From NCBI GenBank assembly GCA_910588205.1, contig CAJUQK010000012.1:1-64000 (forward strand): DNA of 64,000 nt, given 5' to 3'. The notes below the pieces were generated by a model. The model saw only the letters and a list, made by a program, of their open reading frames with translations. It searched no databases and was not told the origin of the DNA. Position numbers and translations under genes: made by a program. The DNA is from an uncultured Eggerthellaceae bacterium. Its GTDB lineage: Bacteria; Actinomycetota; Coriobacteriia; Coriobacteriales; Eggerthellaceae. This document shows positions 58,880 through 64,000 of the stretch, piece by piece (position 1 is the stretch's first letter; each line of letters begins with the position of its first letter).

Positions 58880-60256
58880 CTATCTCCGCAAGTTCTTCTT
58901 CGCCCATAGCTGAAGGTACGCGAATCCTACGATGGCAGGCACCACGGGCGCTGCCGCCTGGGCCATGTAAACGCCGATGAATCCATATCCAAGCGGCACG
59001 GACAGGAGCCATGCCAGGCCAGCCCTCATGGCGAAGGCGTCGATAAGGGAGTTGGCGAGGGCGAGCTTCGGCGCTCCTGATGCCAAAGCGAACGAGTCGA
59101 GGGCGTACATCGCCGCGTAGAAGACCCCGTTCACGCTGCAGGTGATGCGAAGGTAGAGGACCGCCGCCTCGGTGAGCTCTCGGCTCGACTCCCCGAAGAG
59201 CGAGACGAACCATTCCGCGCCGAGCTGCACGGCGATCTGGATGCCCACGGTGACGGCGACGGACATAAGGCAGCCCGACCTGGCGAACGCGGCCGTCCGT
59301 TTGGGTATCCCAGCTCCGATGCTCTGCGACACCGATGCAGAGATAGCCTGTCCGATGCCCCAGCACGGAAGCCCCGCGATGGTGCTTATCTTGAGGCCGA
59401 CTCCGGAGGCGGCTGCGATGGTCGGGCCGTAGGAGTTGAGCCACGCGGTCACGAAGACGTAGGAGAGGTTGATGACGGCCTGCTGCACGGCCATGGGAAC
59501 GCCGACGCGAAGAACAGCCCGTGCGCTTGCGAATACTTCCCTGCGCTCACGGGTGCTTCGCGCGGAAGAGAGCACGCCTCGGGCGGAGGCGTACCTGCGC
59601 CGCGCGAGCCATAGGGCGAAGACCGCTCCGGCACCTTGGGCGGCCACGGTCGCAACGGCAGCTCCGACCACGCCGAGGCCGACGCAAGCTATGAGAACGA
59701 GGTCGAGAACCACGTTCGCCACGGCGGAGAAGGCCATGATAGCGAGAGGGCCGGCGGAATCTCCCTGCGCCCGCAAGAACGCGCACGCCGCGTTGAGCAG
59801 GAAGAGGCCGACCGCTCCTAGGGAAATCACTTCGAGATAGGCGACCGTCTGGGCGAGCGACGCATCCGGGACTCCCATGAGCGAGAAGACGGGGTGCGCG
59901 AGCGCCGTCCCCGCCAAGGTTATAGCCGCAGCTCCCAGAAGGGCGACTCCGAGGGATGCGATGAATGCGCGGCGCTGCCCCTGCTCGTCGCGAGCGCCCA
60001 CGCGGTCGCCCACCGCGACGGTGCAGCCCGACATGAGCCCTATGGCAATCGAGCTGATGATGAAGACGATGGCGGAGGCGTTGCTGACCGCGACGAGCCC
60101 CGACTCGCCGACGGCGTTACCAACGACGCCCATATCGACGAACTGGTAGATGTATTGGAGGATGTTCGCCGCGACGAGCGGAGCAGAGAACGCCGCCAGG
60201 CGTCTTGTGGCGCTTCCTTCCAAGAGGGACGGCGCGTGATTCGTGGATTCTGACAT
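58880..60256 (-). CDS. MATE-family efflux transporter with a structured leader
   Basis: The 458-aa protein (start MSESTNHAP; GAAAGG upstream) has 12 helices and MATE features (LQYIYQFVDMGVVGNAVG). It is a drug/sodium or proton antiporter. An upstream hairpin with a T-tract may attenuate transcription. Confidence 0.9.
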   Translation of the reverse strand: MSESTNHAPSLLEGSATRRLAAFSAPLVAANILQYIYQFVDMGVVGNAVGESGLVAVSNASAIVFIISSIAIGLMSGCTVAVGDRVGARDEQGQRRAFIASLGVALLGAAAITLAGTALAHPVFSLMGVPDASLAQTVAYLEVISLGAVGLFLLNAACAFLRAQGDSAGPLAIMAFSAVANVVLDLVLIACVGLGVVGAAVATVAAQGAGAVFALWLARRRYASARGVLSSARSTRERREVFASARAVLRVGVPMAVQQAVINLSYVFVTAWLNSYGPTIAAASGVGLKISTIAGLPCWGIGQAISASVSQSIGAGIPKRTAAFARSGCLMSVAVTVGIQIAVQLGAEWFVSLFGESSRELTEAAVLYLRITCSVNGVFYAAMYALDSFALASGAPKLALANSLIDAFAMRAGLAWLLSVPLGYGFIGVYMAQAAAPVVPAIVGFAYLQLWAKKNLRR

Positions 60257-60941
60257 GGAAAGCCTTTCGATGGGGTGAGAACAAAAAGGGAACGGACGCA
60301 TGCCCGTTCCCGTGCCCATCGTTCATCTGCGCAAGCCGAAGCAACCCGTGGCGGGTTGCAGGCCGACGATTTATCAGGCTTCGCTCCGGTCAGCGTCTCG
60401 TCTGTATGCGTCCGGAGCCTCCCCAATGCAGAGCTTCATGGCTGTTCCTGTCGATACGATTACTCGAATGCATGGATTATCCCATCGAGCGCAGGGGCTG
60501 GCAAGGAACGGATGCGTAGTTTCCGATGAAGCCGCAACTCAGGAGCGATGCGGTGCGTATCTAGGCCGCTGCTCTCCCTGACCGCTTGTTGAGGAGGGGC
60601 CTCTAGGCTCCGATGAGCCCGATCATCTCCACGGTGTCCTCGGTGATCATTTTGCACTTTGGACTTCTCTATCTGGATGTTGCCGCCGGTCATGACGTAG
60701 GAGGGCATGACACGCTTGCCACTGGCGCGTAGCAAGCATGACGATGTGCGGCAAGTATACCCTAGCGCCCGCGATGTTTCCGCTTGCGCTTTTGTGCCGG
60801 GTTGCGCGCTGCGCAAAGGGGCACTCCTGTAAATGGGGAGACTGTATCGCGAAAAAGAACATGCCGGACGCGTCTGGCAGATTGAGATGGCGATATCGAC
60901 CGCAGATTATGGGGAGAAGCCTGCATGTCAGCTGGTATGCC
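60257..60941. other. non-coding leader and gene remnants
   Basis: The first 250 bp form the leader of the MATE gene (minus strand). It has hairpin GCAACCCG/CGGGTTGC (60342-60360), a pairing of GCTCCGG with CCGGAGC (near 60378-60415) and a terminator-like hairpin (60288-60311). Between 60601 and 60708 the minus strand looks like a small gene fragment with one frameshift (MPSYVMTGGNIQIEKS... MITEDTVEMIGLIGA). I do not see an intact gene. Confidence 0.5.
60288..60311 (-). terminator. leader terminator/attenuator of the MATE gene
   Basis: GGGAACGG and its complement enclose 8 bases and are followed by TTTTT on the minus strand, 27 bp upstream of the MATE start. Combined with the upstream hairpins it could act as an attenuator or riboswitch platform. 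Confidence 0.6.
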
Positions 60942-60971
60942 TGTCACAAAAATGATATAGTTTTTGTGACA
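60942..60971 (+). promoter_or_regulatory. 11-bp inverted repeat operator of the second AbiE pair
   Basis: TGTCACAAAAA and its exact complement TTTTTGTGACA are 8 bp apart, 15 bp upstream of the antitoxin start. Confidence 0.75.
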
Positions 60972-60986
60972 CGAAAGGACGGAGAG

Positions 60987-61601
60987 ATGGGTGAGCAAAA
61001 AGCAATCGCGGAGCTGCTCTCCGGGGCAAAACCGGGGGAGGTCTTTGTGCCGTCCGATTTCGCTGAAGTGGGATCGGCGGACTCTGTCCGCAAGGCGTTG
61101 TCGCGATTGGTGAAAGCCGGAGAGCTGGAGCGCCCGATGCGAGGAATCTATCGCAAACCGCGATATAGCGCTTTCCTTGATAAGGAGGTGCCTGCTAGCC
61201 CCGATGAGATAGCTGAGGCTCTCGCTCGTAAATTCGAATGGTGCATTGCGCCATATGGCGACACTGCCCTCAATAGGCTGGGTATCGATTCCCAAGTGCC
61301 GTCGGTTGTGCGCTATGTAAGCGATGGACCGTATCGAACCTACCAGTACGGCCCCTACACTATCGAGTTCCAGCATACGGCCAATCGCGATCTGTCGAGG
61401 CTCAGTCCGGTTGCGGCCACCGTGGTTCAGGCGTTGAAGGCGCTTGGCAAAGATGGGGTGACGCAGGACAAGCTGGATACCATCTCCTCACGGCTCGATG
61501 ATTCTCAGATGGAGAAGCTGACATCAGAGACCCGCAACGCAACGTCGTGGGTGAGAACTGCAATTAGGGATATGCAGAAGAGGAGGCCTCAGCATGCGTG
61601 A
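60987..61601 (+). CDS. AbiEi-type antitoxin (DUF6088-like)
   Basis: The 204-aa protein begins MGEQKAIAELLSGAKPGEVF and has the winged-helix start ADSVRKALSRLVKAGELERPMRGIYRKPRY, typical of DUF6088/AbiEi-like antitoxins. It starts at 60987 rather than at the longer frame because GACGGAG and the operator are just upstream. It overlaps the toxin by 8 bp. It differs from the ICE copy at 23.9 kb. Confidence 0.88.
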   Translation: MGEQKAIAELLSGAKPGEVFVPSDFAEVGSADSVRKALSRLVKAGELERPMRGIYRKPRYSAFLDKEVPASPDEIAEALARKFEWCIAPYGDTALNRLGIDSQVPSVVRYVSDGPYRTYQYGPYTIEFQHTANRDLSRLSPVAATVVQALKALGKDGVTQDKLDTISSRLDDSQMEKLTSETRNATSWVRTAIRDMQKRRPQHA

Positions 61602-62592
61602 ATTCGCGACGTTGCCGCAGGACGACCGCGCCGATGCTCTTGTTGTTGCCGCGCGGGGGAAGGGAATGCACCCGGCCATAGTCGAGAAGGACTTCTGGGT
61701 CTGCTGGACACTCGACTATCTCTTCTCGGAATCTGCGTTCAGGGACTTCTTTGCTTTCAAGGGCGGAACGAGCCTCTCGAAGGGTTTCGATCTCATCGAG
61801 CGCTTCTCCGAGGATATTGATTTGATTTTCGATTGGAGGCTTCTGGGGTACGAGGAGAAAGAGCCTTGGGAGAAGAGGAGCAACACCAAACAAGACGCTT
61901 TCGTTAGACAGATCAACGAGCGCGCTGGGATATTCCTGCGCGACAACCTGATGCCCGAGATGCAGGCATATCTTGCCGAGCAGAATATTACGAATGCGGC
62001 GCTGCGCATTGATGAAGACGATCCGCAGACGCTCAGATTCTTTTACCCACAGTCGTTCTCGGACGACTCTATTCTGCAGGAGATTCGCCTAGAGACAGGG
62101 GCTCTGGCTGCCTGGACGCCGACAACAGTGGCGCGTATCAGCCCCTATATCGCGGAGGAGTTCCCGGCGGCCTTCGCCCATCCGGCAACAGCTGTGCTGA
62201 CCGTTTCTCCTGAAAGAACGTTCTGGGAAAAAGCGACCATCCTGCACAAGGAGGCATTTCGCACAAACGGGAGATTTCCGTCCAGGTATTCCCGCCACTA
62301 CTATGACCTCTACAAACTGGCGCAATCTGATGTCAAAGAAAAGGCGCTCGGTGACCAAGACCTTCTCAAAAGCGTTGTTGATTTCAAGATGACGTTCTGG
62401 CGCTCGAATGCGGCGCGTTACGATTTATTTGCTCCTGGAACGATGAGGCTCATGCCTCCGGACGGCTCAATACCCTTAGTCGAGCAAGATTACGCATCGA
62501 TGCAGAACATGATTTTCGGAGAAGCACCAATCTTCGACGAGCTGATGTCGGAGATCGGTCGACTTGAGTCTGAAATCAACAGCTTCGTATGA
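61594..62592 (+). CDS. AbiEii/AbiGii nucleotidyltransferase toxin
   Basis: The 332-aa protein has FAFKGGTSLSKGFDLIERFSEDIDL, the core motif of the DUF1814 family, and KATILHKEAF / SRHYYDLYKLA for the second motif. It belongs with the upstream antitoxin and is intact. Length is normal for AbiEii. Confidence 0.92.
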   Translation: MREFATLPQDDRADALVVAARGKGMHPAIVEKDFWVCWTLDYLFSESAFRDFFAFKGGTSLSKGFDLIERFSEDIDLIFDWRLLGYEEKEPWEKRSNTKQDAFVRQINERAGIFLRDNLMPEMQAYLAEQNITNAALRIDEDDPQTLRFFYPQSFSDDSILQEIRLETGALAAWTPTTVARISPYIAEEFPAAFAHPATAVLTVSPERTFWEKATILHKEAFRTNGRFPSRYSRHYYDLYKLAQSDVKEKALGDQDLLKSVVDFKMTFWRSNAARYDLFAPGTMRLMPPDGSIPLVEQDYASMQNMIFGEAPIFDELMSEIGRLESEINSFV

Positions 62593-62609
62593 TTGGGGGG
62601 TGTAGCGTT

Positions 62610-62771
62610 ATGCATATCCCAAAGGCAAGAATCCGCGAGTTTAAGGCATTCAGGTCGTTCGAGCTTGAGATCAAAGATGGATTAAACATTCTTGTGGGAG
62701 ATAACGATGCCGGCAAAAGCACGGTACTTGAAGCAGTGCACCTCGCCTTGACCTCTTCTTGTACTTTGTAA
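62610..62771 (+). pseudogene. truncated OLD-family ATPase/nuclease
   Basis: The 53 residues contain IREFKAFRSFELEIKDGLNILVG and the Walker A motif GDNDAGKST, the start of an OLD/AAA ATP-dependent nuclease. The frame ends in TAA at 62771 after only 5% of the expected length. The gene was cut at a rearrangement point; what follows is an unrelated exporter in opposite orientation. Confidence 0.8.
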
Positions 62772-62797
62772 GGGCCAGTCCTGTCGGGACTGACCCT
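62771..62797. terminator. hairpin at the break after the OLD remnant
   Basis: AGGG/CCCT and CAGTCC/GGACTG pair with one mismatch around a 5-base loop. It may end the convergent exporter transcript. Confidence 0.4.
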
Positions 62798-62877
62798 GGT
62801 TTATCTAGGCTTTTGCCTGTCTCCCGCCTTTGCATGAAGTTGGTTCTGGCAAGTGACGAGTCGTGTGGAGAAGCCGC

Positions 62878-63612
62878 CTATTCCTCCACTCCCCTCTGTC
62901 TTTGGAAGACGAGCATCGCTGCCAGGAACAATGCTGTGCACCAGATGGCGCTCGCCGCCGCTCCTGCGACGGTGGCTTCCATGGGGGCGTCGTAGTACGT
63001 GCTCGGATCGAGGCACGCCATGGCAATGCGGTAGGCGAAGCATCCCGGCATGAGGCATCCCCATGCAGTTCCGATGAACAAGCACGAGACGAATCCGTAG
63101 GCGATTCCGAGAGCACTGACCGCCACGGTGCTGCGCGAAAGGGAGGCGACGAGGGTGCCCGCGCATGTTCCCACGACGATGATAGAGAGCGCCTCGAGCG
63201 CGAAGCCGGGCGCAAAGGCCACCCAGGTGGCAAGGCCATGGGGAAGGAACGCGCACAAAAGCCCGAGTGCGCCGAATTCGGCGGCTGCAATAGCCGTCGT
63301 AAGCGCCACGCCCACAAACATTTTCGCCAGAATGATCCGGCTTTTCGCTATGCCGTAGCTCATCCACACGAGGCAGGTTCCATCACGCCACTCCCGGCAC
63401 ACCAGTGAGCCGGCCAGTATGAACACGGCCATGGGGAAGAACATGACAAACTGGTTGTTAACGAAGAAGATCATCTCTTCGGCATTGCCTTTGCCCCCTA
63501 TAATGCACGCGGCGGTGCCGGTGACCACAGGCAGAAGCGCGAGAATCAGCGGGAACCACGGCGTGCGATCCCTCTTGAGTTTGGAAAACTCGTTGCGAAT
63601 AAGAGTTTTCAT
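62878..63612 (-). CDS. ABC-2 type exporter permease
   Basis: The 244-aa protein has six hydrophobic helices and the start MKTLIRNEFSKLKRDRTPW, typical of ABC-2 permeases of lantibiotic-immunity or bacitracin-type exporters. It overlaps the ATPase gene by 4 bp. Confidence 0.85.
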   Translation of the reverse strand: MKTLIRNEFSKLKRDRTPWFPLILALLPVVTGTAACIIGGKGNAEEMIFFVNNQFVMFFPMAVFILAGSLVCREWRDGTCLVWMSYGIAKSRIILAKMFVGVALTTAIAAAEFGALGLLCAFLPHGLATWVAFAPGFALEALSIIVVGTCAGTLVASLSRSTVAVSALGIAYGFVSCLFIGTAWGCLMPGCFAYRIAMACLDPSTYYDAPMEATVAGAAASAIWCTALFLAAMLVFQRQRGVEE

Positions 63613-64000
63613 TGCAGGACCTCCTCTTGAGGCGACTTGAATGCTGATTCGTACAGGGTCTCCAGTGCGTCTGCGTTTGCTACGTCGGGAGAAGTTGCGA
63701 CAATGCTGCCGCCGCGCACGAACACCAGCTCATCGGCGATGGCGGCGACCTCTCTCAGGTTGTGGCTGGAGACGATAATGCACCGGTCAGGTTTGCGCAG
63801 CGGACCTTGGAGCAGCTTCCTCACATCGCGTATCCCCAGGGGGTCGAGTCCGTTGGTCGGTTCGTCGAGTAGCAGGTGGCGCGCCGAGCCGAGGCAGGCC
63901 CGCGCAATGCCAAGGCGCTGTCGCATGCCCAGCGACATCTTCCTTACCTGGAGGTCGCATGCATGGGCGAGCCCCACCATGGCGAGGGCTTCTTCCGAGG
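63609..64000 (-). CDS. ABC transporter ATP-binding protein (partial, N-terminus outside window)
   Basis: The last 130 residues include the signature MSLGMRQRLGIA, Walker B HLLLDEPTNGLDP and the switch SSHNLREV. The Walker A lysine lies beyond the window end. It pairs with the permease that follows. Confidence 0.9.
   Translation of the reverse strand, partial: SEEALAMVGLAHACDLQVRKMSLGMRQRLGIARACLGSARHLLLDEPTNGLDPLGIRDVRKLLQGPLRKPDRCIIVSSHNLREVAAIADELVFVRGGSIVATSPDVANADALETLYESAFKSPQEEVLQ

Noticed and set aside
60257..60500. T-box or known riboswitch in the MATE leader
   Set aside because: No T-box motif and no match to ykkC, yybP-ykoY or preQ1 cores that I know; left as an unassigned structured leader.
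1..64000. CRISPR array or rRNA genes
   Set aside because: No short regularly spaced repeats or rRNA-like sequence was seen.

Overview
The window is high-GC DNA from an actinobacterium, most likely class Coriobacteriia (Eggerthella/Slackia/Gordonibacter relatives). The evidence is an actinobacterial-type integration host factor (mIHF), a SOS box of the GAAC-N4-GTTC type, surface proteins built from SpaA/Cna-B and VaFE repeats, DUF4430 surface proteins behind a cobalamin riboswitch, and a promoter that appears to give a leaderless mRNA. Much of the window (about 1-31.2 kb and 46.1-52.9 kb) is an integrative and conjugative element (ICE). Its right end lies in a tRNA-Gly(CCC) gene. No left end was found here, so the element probably begins before base 1, or base 1-31 kb and 46-53 kb are two separate elements.

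Left part, 1-5.6 kb: DNA repair and ssDNA functions (SRAP protein, LexA-controlled Y-family polymerase, SSB), a DUF2971 cargo gene and an unusual YraN-type protein with a basic tail. 5.9-23.1 kb is one long plus-strand conjugation operon: small pilin-like membrane proteins, VirD4-type coupling protein, polytopic VirB6/TrbL-like protein, Tat lipoprotein with a DUF4176-like domain, VirB3/PrgI-like protein, VirB4 ATPase, CHAP hydrolase, a TadZ/CpaE-like protein with a degenerate P-loop, a 1353-residue VaFE adhesin, a secreted Cys/His protein and a class B sortase. 23-31 kb runs on the minus strand: AbiE toxin-antitoxin pair, a paralogue of the Cys/His protein, an orphan RelB/DinJ antitoxin, a MobL-like relaxase with two ribbon-helix-helix partners, DprA, and two non-coding stretches rich in inverted repeats that are candidate oriT or single-strand origins.

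Middle part, 31.3-46.1 kb: genes that look chromosomal or cargo. They are a YfcE-type phosphodiesterase, a broken RAYT transposase, two DUF4430 surface proteins with a B12 riboswitch, an arylamine N-acetyltransferase/USP fusion whose catalytic Cys is Ser, SufS and SufE, and a sugar-isomerase / PQ-loop / PucR / GPH-transporter module. Palindromes with a TGCA core lie before three transcription units here and suggest one shared regulator.

Right part, 46.1-53.0 kb: ICE maintenance and integration genes (sigma-region-4 protein, ParB-like protein, mIHF, excisionase, tyrosine integrase), a complete tRNA-Gly and, 210 bp further on, a 3' half tRNA-Gly that marks the attachment site. 53-64 kb is the flanking genome: AraC-GNAT fusion with a MATE pump, the 3' remnant of a second VaFE adhesin, a MarR/SRPBCC operon with a clear operator, a second MATE gene with a structured leader, a second AbiE pair with its own palindromic operator, a truncated OLD-type ATPase, and part of an ABC-2 exporter.
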